Assembly: GCA_963840725.1 (NCBI GenBank)
Contig: CAWIZY010000016.1
Location: 620,001-684,000, forward strand
Source of the DNA: CAVWDU01 sp963840725
Lineage (GTDB): Bacteria > Pseudomonadota > Gammaproteobacteria > Pseudomonadales > Halieaceae
Length of the DNA: 64,000 nucleotides
Direction: 5' to 3'
A model generated the notes under the pieces. That model ran no database searches. It was not told the origin of the DNA and saw only the letters and a list, made by a program, of their open reading frames with translations. This document shows, one piece after another, positions 25,855 through 35,264 of this stretch. The first letter of the stretch is position 1, and each line of letters opens with the position of its first letter. A program made the translations under genes and the position numbers.

Positions 25855-26124
25855 CTAGTGTCCTGTCCGGTTAATTCGCACAATTTCAGAGCCTACAGAA
25901 AGCGTCACAGTAAGGCGCGTTCCGTAGAGAATACTGGTTGTATTTTCAAGGGACGCAACGCAGCAGTGACGCTTTCTGTAGGCTCCCGTCGGGCGCGCCA
26001 GCCAAGGGTTCTGGCCGCGTTGCACCTCTTGGTAAGGACCAGGGCCATTCCCGGCGAGGTGCGCCTTGCCAGAACCCTTGGCTGGCGCGCTTAAATACTG
26101 CGAATTAACCGGACAGGACACTAG
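25855..26124. mobile_element. MITE-like element with 22-bp perfect terminal inverted repeats and CTAG duplication
   Basis: A 262-bp element (25859-26120) begins TGTCCTGTCCGG and ends CCGGACAGGACA. The terminal inverted repeats are perfect over 22 bp, and CTAG is present on both sides (25855-25858 and 26121-26124) as a target duplication. Two more palindromes are nested inside, a 20-bp pair (25889-25908 with 25966-25985) and a 23-bp pair (25993-26015 with 26068-26090). No coding capacity is visible, so it would have to be moved in trans by a DDE-type transposase elsewhere. Confidence 0.88.
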
Positions 26125-26133
26125 CGAAGGACT

Positions 26134-27060
26134 TCAGAATCCCGGCCTGTCATTCTCCGCTCTGGCCAGTTCTTCGAGGTATGTCTCCAGCACGCGATTG
26201 GGTCGCCCTCCCTTGCGCGTAATGGCGGTGTAGGGTGTTTGATAGCTGAGCTGTTCCGGCATCAACACTCGCATCCTGCCTTCCTTCACCCAACGCTCGG
26301 CGTAATGGGTGGGCAGCAGGCCGATGTATTCACCAGACAGCACCAGAAAGGCGATGCCTTCCCGATCCGATGCAGTGGCCGCCGCCTTCATCTGCTGCAT
26401 TAAAGATCGAGCTGCATCGGGCACACCCCGAGCAATCACAACGGCATCCTGGGCCAGCACGCTGGCAGCCTCCAGTTGGGCATCCTCGAGATGAAACAGC
26501 GGATGCAGGTGGCCACAGTATAGCTGGCTGTTTTCCCGGTACAGCTCCTGATAATGCAGGCCTACCACCGGTTTCAGCGCGGGAATAACCCCTACATGCA
26601 AGCGTCCGTCCAGAACGCTCATCTCGATATCCACCGGCGGCATCATGCGGATATTGATTTGTACTTCCGGCCCCCTTTGTTTGAGCGCCGCAAGTGAGTT
26701 GGTGATATGCATGTGGTTGTACATAGTTACCAGGTTATCGGTAATGCCAATGTTGAGCTCGCCTCGCAGCCGGTCGTGAATGCTATTGGCCTCAGTTCTG
26801 AAATTCTCCAGTGCCGCCATTAATTGCAGAATGGCCTGGTATAGCTGCGCTCCCTGGTCGGTCAGGGAAAAACCGGCACGGCCTCGCTGACAGAGCTTCA
26901 TACCCAAACGCTTTTCAAGATCCGCGACCGCGATACTGATGGCAGAGACGCTCATACTCAGGTCCGGTTCGGCCGCCGAGATGCCCCCACAATCGACCAC
27001 GGAGCGAAAGATGCGCAGCAGCCGAATGTCTGCGTCTCCCATTTTACCGGTCAAGGCCAT
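26134..27060 (-). CDS. LysR family transcriptional regulator
   Basis: From the ATG at 27060 the product is 308 residues, the usual LysR length. It has an N-terminal winged helix-turn-helix (DIRLLRIFRSVVDCGGISAAE ... SVSAISIAVADLEKRLGMKL) and a C-terminal effector-binding domain. The longer frame from 27129 adds a basic leader and is disfavoured. It is divergent from the M24 peptidase gene across 310 bp, the classic LysR arrangement, so it may regulate that gene. Its stop lies only 10 bp from the MITE. Confidence 0.92.
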   Translation of the reverse strand: MALTGKMGDADIRLLRIFRSVVDCGGISAAEPDLSMSVSAISIAVADLEKRLGMKLCQRGRAGFSLTDQGAQLYQAILQLMAALENFRTEANSIHDRLRGELNIGITDNLVTMYNHMHITNSLAALKQRGPEVQINIRMMPPVDIEMSVLDGRLHVGVIPALKPVVGLHYQELYRENSQLYCGHLHPLFHLEDAQLEAASVLAQDAVVIARGVPDAARSLMQQMKAAATASDREGIAFLVLSGEYIGLLPTHYAERWVKEGRMRVLMPEQLSYQTPYTAITRKGGRPNRVLETYLEELARAENDRPGF

Positions 27061-27370
27061 GTGCATTCTCCTCTTTGCAAACCTTCGCGATACACTCGTC
27101 GCTACATAAGTATCGTCGACTGAAAGCACAGTTTACTTTAGTCAAACTTCACAGAACACACTGGGGCCGCCCCCGCAAGCGAAGCGCATTCAATCGTGTT
27201 CACCGCTTCCCTCCACCAGTCGTTTTGGAATTACGCTGGGTGGCATTGCGCTCGGACGCCTGGGATGGACAGGGTAGCTCTCTCGCCGCATAGCGCAGCC
27301 CGGCGGCAGCTGGTGCGCTGCGAGCCGGTGCATGGCATAGTGAGTTCAACGAACCTTTGCAGGCACTTCC

Positions 27371-28720
27371 ATGACCAAGTTACTACTATTTTTCACTGCA
27401 CTGAGCTCAACACTGGTTACGCTCACCCTGACACCCGCGGCACTGGCGGACAGTCCACACCTACTGCCGATGCGGGAACGGGCCAGGGTGATCGATGAAC
27501 TACTGAACGACAAGATACGCCATACTTTGCCTCAGCTGATGCGCCGCAGTGGGATTGATATGTGGATCATTATTGCGCGCGAATACAATGAAGACCCCAT
27601 CATCGAGACGATGCTGCCTGCGACCTGGCTGGCCGCACGGCGACGCACCATACTGGTGGTCCACGACCCGGGTAGCGACCAGCCGTTAGAAACCCTGGCG
27701 GTCGCTCGCTACGCAGTGGGTGAACAGTTCCAGAAGGCATGGGATAAGGAGCAACAGCCGGATCAGTGGGCGCGGCTGGCAGAGCTTGTCGCCGAGCGTG
27801 ATCCGCAACGAATCGGGATCAACCAATCCGCACATTGGGGGCTAGCCGACGGTATCGCTGCCACAGACCTGACCCTGTTACGGCAAAGCCTACCTACCGT
27901 TTATCGAGAGCGCATTGTCTCCGCCGAAGCATTGGGTGTGGCCTGGCTGGAGACGCGCACCGAACTGGAAATGCGGGTGTACCCGCAACTCGTGCGCATC
28001 GCCCATGAGATCATTGCCGAGGCCTTTTCGAATCGCGTCATTCAGGTGGGGGTGACCACCACTGACGACGTGGTCTGGTGGCTGCGGGAGAGAACCCGCG
28101 AGCTTAAGCTGACGACCTGGTTCCATCCCAGCGTATCGATCCAAAGAGCGGACAGCGCGACCTTCGACCAAATCGAGGCTTTTTCAAATAACAAAGCCGA
28201 GCAGGTGATCTTACCCGGGGATCTCTTGCATGTAGATTTTGGCATCACTTATCTGCGCCTGAACACCGACACGCAGCAACACGCCTATGTGCTGCGGCCC
28301 GGTGAGACAAAAGCCCCTGCCTACCTGAGACAGGCACTCGCTGAAGGCAATCGCTTACAGGATATTTTTACCGCCAATTTCCGTGCGGGCGCCACGGGTA
28401 ATGCCGTGTTGGCCAAGTCGCGGGAACAGGCCATCGCCGCAGGCATCAACCCGACCATCTACACTCATCCGCTGGGCTACCACGGGCACGCTGCAGGAAC
28501 TACGCTGGGCATGTGGGATAGCCAGGATGGCGTCCCCGGCAGTGGCGAGTACCCGCTGCACCACGAGACGGTCTATTCGATAGAGTTAAATTCCGCCAGC
28601 AAAATTGAAGAGTGGGGTAAAGAGATTCGCATTATGCTGGAGGAGGACGCCTTCTTTGATGAACAGGGCGTGCGCTATCTCGATGGCAGACAAACTGAGT
28701 TCCTACTGATTCCCAACTAG
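27371..28720 (+). CDS. Exported M24 family metallopeptidase (Xaa-Pro peptidase-like)
   Basis: The 449-residue product has a signal peptide (LLLFFTALSSTLVTLTLTP ... ALA), a creatinase-like N-terminal domain and the pita-bread M24 domain. Candidate metal ligands appear in order: HVDFGITY (Asp), the following NTD (Asp), THPLGYHGHAAG (His), VYSIELNSAS (Glu) and RIMLEEDAFF (Glu). M24 enzymes cleave X-Pro bonds or related substrates; the signal peptide places this one in the periplasm. It is divergent from a LysR regulator and convergent with a diguanylate cyclase gene. Confidence 0.9.
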   Translation: MTKLLLFFTALSSTLVTLTLTPAALADSPHLLPMRERARVIDELLNDKIRHTLPQLMRRSGIDMWIIIAREYNEDPIIETMLPATWLAARRRTILVVHDPGSDQPLETLAVARYAVGEQFQKAWDKEQQPDQWARLAELVAERDPQRIGINQSAHWGLADGIAATDLTLLRQSLPTVYRERIVSAEALGVAWLETRTELEMRVYPQLVRIAHEIIAEAFSNRVIQVGVTTTDDVVWWLRERTRELKLTTWFHPSVSIQRADSATFDQIEAFSNNKAEQVILPGDLLHVDFGITYLRLNTDTQQHAYVLRPGETKAPAYLRQALAEGNRLQDIFTANFRAGATGNAVLAKSREQAIAAGINPTIYTHPLGYHGHAAGTTLGMWDSQDGVPGSGEYPLHHETVYSIELNSASKIEEWGKEIRIMLEEDAFFDEQGVRYLDGRQTEFLLIPN

Positions 28721-28760
28721 TGAGCACAACCCTCCGCAACCGTGATGCCGGGGCGTGAGA

Positions 28761-30011
28761 CTAGTGCTTGGTACAGTTTCTCCCCGCACGCTTGGCCCGG
28801 TAGAGTTGCTCATCCGCAGCGCGCAGCACCTCGGCAGGCCCGGCGTCATCCTCGTTGCGCGCCGCCAGACCGATGCTGATACTCACCGCAACCGACCCCG
28901 GACGGTGTCTGGTAGCCATTCGGCCTCTGCGCCGCGCACCCTCTTTTGACTGGGATGGCCGTTGGCCCCGGTCACGCAGCACCATCCGGTAACCCGCGAT
29001 CGATTCCCGGACCGCCTCCAGGGGCTCTATACACTCTGTCAGCGTGCGGCGTGGAAACACAATACAAAACTCTTCGCCGCCATAGCGGTAAGCGGTGCCA
29101 CCACCGGTCACTTTGGCGATTTTTGAAGCCACCAGCTTCAGGGCCTCGTCACCGACCTCGTGACCATGCGTGTCATTAAATTTCTTGAAACGATCCACGT
29201 CCAACATCGCCACACAATAATTGCGACCCAGCCCCTTGAGACGCTCGTTGAGTGCCCTGCGGCCCAGCAGACCCGTGAGGTCATCCCGGTACGCCATGGC
29301 GTGGGAACTGCGGATAATACCCAATAACTGACCGAAACCCGCTGCGGTAAACAACGTGACAGAAACGTGCTCGAGGTGAAGCAGGTCCAGCACCAGAAAC
29401 ATTGCCACAAGCGTTCCGAGAATGACCGCCTCACAGGCCGTATTGCGCCACAACAATAATCCAAGGCCAATCAGGATAGCCACTGCAAACAAACCTCTGG
29501 CAGCCCAAGGCAATATAAAAGCGGAAACCGGCCGCAGCGCGAACCACTCGCTGTGCTGTGGCAGCCAACCTGCAAACCATGGCGCCAATCCACCGATGAA
29601 CAATCCCAGTCCGAGTACAGTGGCCGTGCTGGTCAGACCGAATCGATTGAGAATCCCCCGTTCAGGCAACAGCAGGAGTGCCGTCAGGCTCACCGGGAGT
29701 GCATAGCTGAGCCCGACAAAAGCCTCGAATGCGGCCGCATTGCTCAATGCCGTCTGCAGTCGCAGCTGCACCACGCCGTAGGCTACCGCTGACACAGCCG
29801 CCAGCAGCAGGAACCGCAGACGGTTGAACTGCCAGGCAAGAATGGCAGTGACTGCCGTCAGCAGCCAGGGTAAATACCCCAACAAAACAAGGATTTCGCT
29901 CTCGAACCTGCCCACCTGGGGCCTCAACCCCAGTGCCAGCGTCATAATTAATAACGGAGCCGCCAGACGCAGCAACCCCATCCACTGTAGATCCATGTCC
30001 CTTGCACCCAT
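28761..30011 (-). CDS. Membrane-bound diguanylate cyclase (GGDEF domain)
   Basis: The 416-residue product has seven or eight membrane helices in the first ~235 residues, forming an uncharacterised sensor. A GGDEF domain follows, with DDLTGLLGRRALNERL, the metal site AMLDVDRFKKFNDTHGHEVG and the active-site signature YRYGGEEF. The GGEEF form is catalytically competent and makes cyclic di-GMP from two GTP. No RxxD inhibitory site is obvious before GGEEF, and no EAL domain is present. An Arg/Lys-rich insertion (KEGARRRGRMATRHR) sits late in the domain. It is a single gene. Confidence 0.93.
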   Translation of the reverse strand: MGARDMDLQWMGLLRLAAPLLIMTLALGLRPQVGRFESEILVLLGYLPWLLTAVTAILAWQFNRLRFLLLAAVSAVAYGVVQLRLQTALSNAAAFEAFVGLSYALPVSLTALLLLPERGILNRFGLTSTATVLGLGLFIGGLAPWFAGWLPQHSEWFALRPVSAFILPWAARGLFAVAILIGLGLLLWRNTACEAVILGTLVAMFLVLDLLHLEHVSVTLFTAAGFGQLLGIIRSSHAMAYRDDLTGLLGRRALNERLKGLGRNYCVAMLDVDRFKKFNDTHGHEVGDEALKLVASKIAKVTGGGTAYRYGGEEFCIVFPRRTLTECIEPLEAVRESIAGYRMVLRDRGQRPSQSKEGARRRGRMATRHRPGSVAVSISIGLAARNEDDAGPAEVLRAADEQLYRAKRAGRNCTKH

Positions 30012-30405
30012 AAGAGCAACGCCGAATTGTCGGGCTCACCAGTCACGGGCCGCCCATGACAGCCTATGATCTCTCTTGATACTGGCAAATTGCCTCAGCC
30101 GGGTGAAGCGTAAAGTGGTGATTTCTCACGGTTTTCGGAGATTCCGCTGATTCAGGGCGGAAACTCGCCACAATCGTGCCGCAACCCGCATCAGCCCGCT
30201 TCCATTTAGGCCCGCTGTTCCTGGCTCCACTGGAGGCTGGGAGATGTGCGTTTGCCCCATTTTTGACAAATCGTCACAACAGATGGCTATCAGCAAGGCA
30301 CTTGCACAGGCTCTAAACCGTCGCTGGCAAGCGCGACGAAATGGCTGTAACAAGGATGACTTTAACCCCTGACATCATGCACACTCCCTTGACTGGAGGA
30401 CCACC
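30012..30405. other. Divergent intergenic region without a clear gene
   Basis: This 394-bp stretch lies between the diguanylate cyclase and the PhoD-like gene. Its frames lack domain features or sensible starts. It presumably carries both promoters, and GGAGG directly precedes the PhoD-like ATG. Confidence 0.4.
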
Positions 30406-32157
30406 ATGAAAGATCAAGACACCCTGTCTGCGCTGATAAAGCGCCGTCGGCTTCTCAAGGGCATCGCGGCAGGCTCACTGATACCGCTATTGGGTGGCAA
30501 CCTGCTGGGTTGCTCCGACAACAGTGACTCCCTGCCGCGAGGGGAACCAGAAGATCCCGGTGTGGCGGCAAATTTCCAGCACGGCGTTGCCTCCGGCGAC
30601 CCGCTGGAAACGGCGGTGATCATCTGGACCCGGGCGACGCCGGTAACGGACGGCCTGGTGCGTATCCGCTGGGAAGTCGCCAGCGATGAGGCCTTCGGAA
30701 CCGTTGTCGCCAGCGGCGAGGGCAGCACAACCGCAGACGTAGACTACACGGTCAAGGTCGATGTAACCGGACTTACGGCGGGCACACGTTACTGGTATCG
30801 GTTTCGGGTGGCTGATACGACCTCCCCAGTGGGGCGCACCCGCACACTACCGGCAGCAGCCGTTACCTCCGCCAGCTTTGCCGTGGTCTCCTGCTCCAAC
30901 TACCCGGCGGGTTTCTTCAACGTTTACCGGGAGGTCGCCGGGCGTGAAGTAGACGCGGTGTTGCACCTGGGAGATTATCTCTACGAGTACGACCGCAACG
31001 GCTACGCGAGCGAACGCGCCGAGGAATATGACCGGGTGTCTGAGCCGGAAAACGAGCTCCTCACGCTGGCTGACTACCGCAGACGTTATGCCCAATATCG
31101 CGGCGACCCCGACCTGCAGGCCTGTCATGCCGCACACCCGTTTCTGGTAGTTTGGGATGACCATGAAGTGGCTAACGACGCCTGGCGCGACGGCGCCCAG
31201 AACCACGACCCAGCCACCGAGGGTAGCTTTGAGGACCGGGTGGCAGCGGGGTTGCAGGCCTGGTATGAGTGGTCACCCCTGCGCCCCCCGGAGAGCGACC
31301 GAGAGATCATTTATCGCCAGTTCCGGTTCGGCAATCTCGTCGATCTGTTAATGCTGGACACCCGGCTCATCGGGCGTGACCTGCAGCTGGACTACGCGGA
31401 TTTCAGGAACGGTGGGACCATCGATGTAGACGCCGTCCGAGCCGCCATAGCGCAACCTGCAAGACAGTTATTAGGCGAGGAACAAGATGCCTGGCTGAAA
31501 GAGCATCTCACCAACAGCACTGCCACCTGGCAGGTGTTGGGTCAGCAGGTGCTGGTAGGGCGCTACGTTTTACCGGCGCCGATTATCGAGGCATTGGATC
31601 CCGACAACCTCAGCGAGGAGGCGCTACAAGAGGGCGTGGCCGCGGTATTGGCAGCGGTCGCCGCAAAAAACACACCCGAGGAGGAACGCACCTCGGAACA
31701 GCAGGCGCTACTGGATTCGGCGATTCCCTATAACCTTGACGCCTGGGACGGTTACAGTTTCACCCGGGATGACCTCCTTACCCACGCGGGCTCAATGCAG
31801 TCCCGGCTGGTGACGTTGGCCGGCGATACCCATAACGCCTGGGCGACGCAATTGACCAGTAGCACCGGCCAACCGGTGGGCGTTGAGTTCGCCACCGCCA
31901 GTGTATCCTCGCCCGGTCTGGAAGATGCCCTTGGTCAGGACGTTGCGGCCTTGTTTGAGGGCCCGATTGTGACACTGATCGACGACCTCAAATTCGCTAA
32001 CCTGAGGGATCGGGGGTGGATGGAGGTGAACTTCACCACGGAAGAAGTCCGGGCCAGCTGGCACTTCGTTTCCAATATAGACAGCACCAGCTACACCCTG
32101 CTGGAGGAACGCGGCCACAGCACCCGGGTGAGTGCGGACAACATGTTGCTGAGCTAG
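30406..32157 (+). CDS. PhoD-like alkaline phosphatase/phosphodiesterase, Tat-exported
   Basis: The 583-residue product has a Tat-type leader (KRRRLLKGIAAGSLIPLLGG) followed by a possible lipobox (LLGC). An N-terminal Fn3-like domain comes next (FQHGVASGDPLETAVIIWTR, a PhoD signature). The metallophosphoesterase domain carries SFAVVSCSNY, VLHLGDYLYEY, LVVWDDHEVAN and TLAGDTHNAW. PhoD enzymes release phosphate from phosphomonoesters and diesters using Fe/Ca. A strong GGAGG ribosome-binding site supports the start. The gene is single; no Pho box was identified. Confidence 0.93.
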   Translation: MKDQDTLSALIKRRRLLKGIAAGSLIPLLGGNLLGCSDNSDSLPRGEPEDPGVAANFQHGVASGDPLETAVIIWTRATPVTDGLVRIRWEVASDEAFGTVVASGEGSTTADVDYTVKVDVTGLTAGTRYWYRFRVADTTSPVGRTRTLPAAAVTSASFAVVSCSNYPAGFFNVYREVAGREVDAVLHLGDYLYEYDRNGYASERAEEYDRVSEPENELLTLADYRRRYAQYRGDPDLQACHAAHPFLVVWDDHEVANDAWRDGAQNHDPATEGSFEDRVAAGLQAWYEWSPLRPPESDREIIYRQFRFGNLVDLLMLDTRLIGRDLQLDYADFRNGGTIDVDAVRAAIAQPARQLLGEEQDAWLKEHLTNSTATWQVLGQQVLVGRYVLPAPIIEALDPDNLSEEALQEGVAAVLAAVAAKNTPEEERTSEQQALLDSAIPYNLDAWDGYSFTRDDLLTHAGSMQSRLVTLAGDTHNAWATQLTSSTGQPVGVEFATASVSSPGLEDALGQDVAALFEGPIVTLIDDLKFANLRDRGWMEVNFTTEEVRASWHFVSNIDSTSYTLLEERGHSTRVSADNMLLS

Positions 32158-32208
32158 GCCAGGGGCAGGTGCCCCGTCAGGGCTACAGGTCGGTTGCAGC
32201 CGCAAAAA

Positions 32209-33756
32209 TCAGCGGCCAGCCGACCCGCCGCTAGCAACATCGGCAGCCGCATTGCTACAGCCGCTCCCGCCAGAGCGGGTAAATTTCTGTACGCGTTGCC
32301 CGGTTTCTACTTCACCCGTGTAGACGTTCCCTGCCGAATCGACGGCCAGCGAATGCAACCAGTTGAACTCACCCGTTTGCCGACCCGTGCGTCCAACTTT
32401 ATCAACAACAGCACCCGTAGCTCTGTCGAGGACATGAAACACGCCGTTCCATAAATCTGCTGCATATAAACAGGATTGATCCGCATCTGCTGAAAACGCG
32501 GCCGAGCCCGCCGTTTGGCCAATGGTCTCCGGCGCCACGGGTATGTTGCGGATGAAACCGCAGACGCCGGGGCTGGCAGCCGGGTTGGCACAAGCGCCAC
32601 CAACCTTATCGAGATCAAAGACCTGAATCCGGTTATTGTTTCTATCGCAGGCGTATAGAAAACCATCGCCACTTACAACGGCGCAGTGGACCGGACTGCG
32701 AAAGTACATCGGTTCTCTTTTGGCCGCTCTGTAATTGACTGCCCAGGGGGACGCGCTATCGGGTTCAACGACCACTGGGTTTTGGCCGTAGGCGCCAAAA
32801 TGGCCGATATACTTCCCTGTCTCGGCATTTACGATCAGGATACGGGAATTGCCATAACCATCGGCTATATACAGCCGATTTGTGCTGGCATCGACACTCA
32901 TGTCAGACGGCATAAAGGGCTGCGGTGTGCCGTTCAAGCCCCCAACGGTATCTTCATTACTTGGCCCTCCAGTGCCGGCGAAGCCAATTTGGTAGATGAA
33001 TTCGCCCGCTCCACTGAATTTGAGGACATGCGAGTCGGTACCGTGGGTCGCGGCCCAGGGAAACTGGCCATGAGCGCCCTCTCCGTTACCCGACAGATAG
33101 ACGAAGCCATTGTGGTCGACATAAATGCCGTGCTCCCGTGCAGGCCAGACACAGCCATCATCCGGCCGGCAGCGTTCCTGCAAGAACCCGGGATCGGAGG
33201 GGCCACCCCAGCTGGCGAGCAGGGTCCCCGAGGCATCAAACTTGAGTACCGATGGCGCGGGAACACAGCAGAGGGCGTGTGGCTCTGAAAAAGGGCGCGC
33301 GTTGCCCAGGCCATCCACCGCCATGCCCTCCTTGTTTTTGCCGGCTACTCCCAGCAGGCCCACCGCAGTAGCCGAAAGAGACCGTGGCCGGTGCAGCACC
33401 CAGATATGATCGTCTTGATCCACCGCAATACCACCGACCTGGCCGATAATCCACTGATTCGGCAATGGCTTTGGCCAGGATGGGTCCACCACAAACACCG
33501 GTGCCATCCCCGCTTTGCCCTGCTTGCTCCGCGCGCTGCTTGCCGCTGTCTCCGCAGGCTCCGCTGGCAGAATATCCGCTGGTGAAGTCGGGGGAGCATT
33601 TTTCGATTCCGCCGCTCCGGGAGAGTCCGCGGCGATCCAGCATGCAGTAGCAATCAGACAAACCAAAGCGGACCGGGTGCAGAGGCCAAACACTGACTTC
33701 AGGTTTATTGGGGGTGGCAGAAGACCGATGCTTCGACTGAACAAACCGTGCTTCAT
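32209..33756 (-). CDS. NHL-repeat beta-propeller protein, exported
   Basis: From the ATG at 33756 (GGAG 6 bases upstream) the product is 515 residues with an N-terminal hydrophobic signal (SALVCLIATACWIA). A six-bladed NHL-type propeller follows, with repeats such as GGIAVDQDDHIWVLHRP, GIYVDHNGFVYLSG, MSVDASTNRLYIADGYGNSR and LAVDSAGNVYTGE. It resembles secreted peptidylglycine-lyase-like and scaffold NHL proteins; no enzyme site is certain. Several Cys pairs suggest periplasmic disulfides. The ORF is open further upstream but that part is not signal-like. Confidence 0.85.
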   Translation of the reverse strand: MKHGLFSRSIGLLPPPINLKSVFGLCTRSALVCLIATACWIAADSPGAAESKNAPPTSPADILPAEPAETAASSARSKQGKAGMAPVFVVDPSWPKPLPNQWIIGQVGGIAVDQDDHIWVLHRPRSLSATAVGLLGVAGKNKEGMAVDGLGNARPFSEPHALCCVPAPSVLKFDASGTLLASWGGPSDPGFLQERCRPDDGCVWPAREHGIYVDHNGFVYLSGNGEGAHGQFPWAATHGTDSHVLKFSGAGEFIYQIGFAGTGGPSNEDTVGGLNGTPQPFMPSDMSVDASTNRLYIADGYGNSRILIVNAETGKYIGHFGAYGQNPVVVEPDSASPWAVNYRAAKREPMYFRSPVHCAVVSGDGFLYACDRNNNRIQVFDLDKVGGACANPAASPGVCGFIRNIPVAPETIGQTAGSAAFSADADQSCLYAADLWNGVFHVLDRATGAVVDKVGRTGRQTGEFNWLHSLAVDSAGNVYTGEVETGQRVQKFTRSGGSGCSNAAADVASGGSAGR

Positions 33757-33826
33757 GCTCATCTCCAGGACTATCAAGGGTGTCGCCCTGCAGCCAGCAC
33801 TGCGCCGGGGCCAATGTCGTTCAGGG

Positions 33827-34187
33827 CTAACCAAAGTTACAGTTGTTGAGCGCGCCGAACAAGCGCGCACGAGCGGCCGGGTCCTGGAGTGGAAAGGCGC
33901 GGAAAAAGTCTGCCGTGGTCAGTCCCGGGTTTTTGCGGCGAACACTGGTGGCCCATTTTTCCGCCTTTGCCGCATCGCCGTTCAGTTGATGTGCCACTGC
34001 TGCAATCAGCTCAATCAGCACATGTGCACCCGGCGAGTTGGCGGCCTTGTCTGCCCAGGTGGCGGCCTCACCGTCCTCACCGAGAATCAGATGTGAGAAT
34101 GCCCGAGTCCCCAGCATACCATAGCGCAAGGGGTCCATCGGACTCAGCGCAATCGCCTTATCTACGTTCGCCTGCCCCTCAGCGGCA
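33827..34187 (-). pseudogene. 3' fragment of an adenylate/guanylate cyclase-TPR protein, truncated by repeats
   Basis: About 120 codons remain: EGQANVDKAIALSPMDPLRY through TPR-like helices to the stop. This matches the conserved C-terminal TPR block of class III cyclase/TPR regulators (usually 550-650 residues). At 34188 the coding sequence meets the GGACACCC array without a start codon of its own. The catalytic domain is absent from the window, so the gene was cut off when the array arose or recombined. Confidence 0.75.
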
Positions 34188-34382
34188 GAGTGCAATAGTG
34201 GACACCCATGTAATAAACCGCATGCAATACAGGACACCCATAAATTTCATATTCTCAGCTGTGGAGTGCAATAGTGGACACCCATGTAATAAACCGCATG
34301 CAATACAGGACACCCATAAATTTCATATTCTCAGCTGAGAGTGCAATACAGGACACCCATAAATTTCATATTCTCAGCTGTG
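34188..34382. repeat. GGACACCC array 2, left half: 76-bp tandem repeat
   Basis: A 76-bp unit starting GAGTGCAATAGTGGACACCC occurs at 34188 and 34264, with a shortened third copy at 34338. Each full unit has two GGACACCC sites (34200, 34232, 34276, 34308; fifth at 34351). The near identity of the units suggests recent tandem amplification. The array directly abuts the truncated cyclase gene. Confidence 0.92.
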
Positions 34383-34590
34383 GGAGCTCGTGGGTGTCTG
34401 GACTGGTGCTGCCACTATAACTGGGGGGTGTCCTCAATTGCTCTCAATTGCTTGGGTGCCCTGAATTGCCTGCTCTGGATTGCTGAGAACTGATGGGTGT
34501 CCTGGGTTGCTTCCTGGGTTGCTCCCCGCTGGCTTGCTACTGGATTGCTGTCCCGGATTGCACGCTCCAATTGCATGGGTGTCCAGGACT
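34383..34590. repeat. GGACACCC array 2, right half: inverted copies GGGTGTCC
   Basis: Three perfect GGGTGTCC sites (34426, 34495, 34577) and degenerate ones (34391, 34454) lie in DNA studded with ATTGC / GGATTGC words. The orientation is opposite to the left half, giving the array a head-to-head layout like array 1. Confidence 0.85.
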
Positions 34591-34692
34591 GCTAGGACAC
34601 CGTGAGCCGCGCGGAAACAGTCGTAGCCATCGCAACGTCGACTCACCAAAACGACTGAGGCCGGCCCGGCATTGGCGGCGACCCTACATGAC

Positions 34693-34758
<66 letters not shown>

Positions 34759-34853
34759 GGAAAAAATGATGAGTAAAACTGAGCGGCCTTTGCCGTTGCA
34801 TTTAGTGGCTCTGCGCACCCGTTTTAGTTTAGTACCGGGAGCGCAGTCACCAG

Positions 34854-35264
34854 TCAACGGGGCTTTAATCTACTGGCGATCGCCATTCCCAGCAGCATGG
34901 CAACGACAAAGACCAGGGTGTCTTCGTTGCGATAAACCAGTGCAGCAAGGGCCGGCCCAGGGCAATAGCCGTAGACACCCCAGCCAATGCCAAAAATCGC
35001 GGCACCACCGATCAGTCTGCCATCCAATGTCGTCTTAGTGGGCAGGTAAAACCGGTCATCAAGCAGCGGGCGATCGCGCCGCAGTACCCAGCGGAAGGAA
35101 ATCAGGGTAACAAGGACGGCGCCACCCATAACAAAGGCAAGGTCGGGCATCCAGTTACCGAAAATGTCCAGGAAACCAATCACCTTGACGGTGTCCGTCA
35201 TACCGGACATAGCCAGACCCACCCCAAAAATGAGCCCGCTGATTAAGCCTGCGATAGCTTTCAT
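34854..35264 (-). CDS. YeeE/YedE family membrane protein (DUF6691-like half)
   Basis: The 136-residue product has four hydrophobic segments and the family start AGLISGLIFGVGLAMSGMTD, with YGYCPGPALAAL carrying the conserved Cys-Pro motif. This family forms two-part inner-membrane channels for thiosulfate or other sulfur species with a YeeE partner. The ATG at 35264 overlaps the stop of that partner by 4 bp, so the two are translationally coupled. The gene is second in the two-gene unit. Confidence 0.9.
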   Translation of the reverse strand: MKAIAGLISGLIFGVGLAMSGMTDTVKVIGFLDIFGNWMPDLAFVMGGAVLVTLISFRWVLRRDRPLLDDRFYLPTKTTLDGRLIGGAAIFGIGWGVYGYCPGPALAALVYRNEDTLVFVVAMLLGMAIASRLKPR

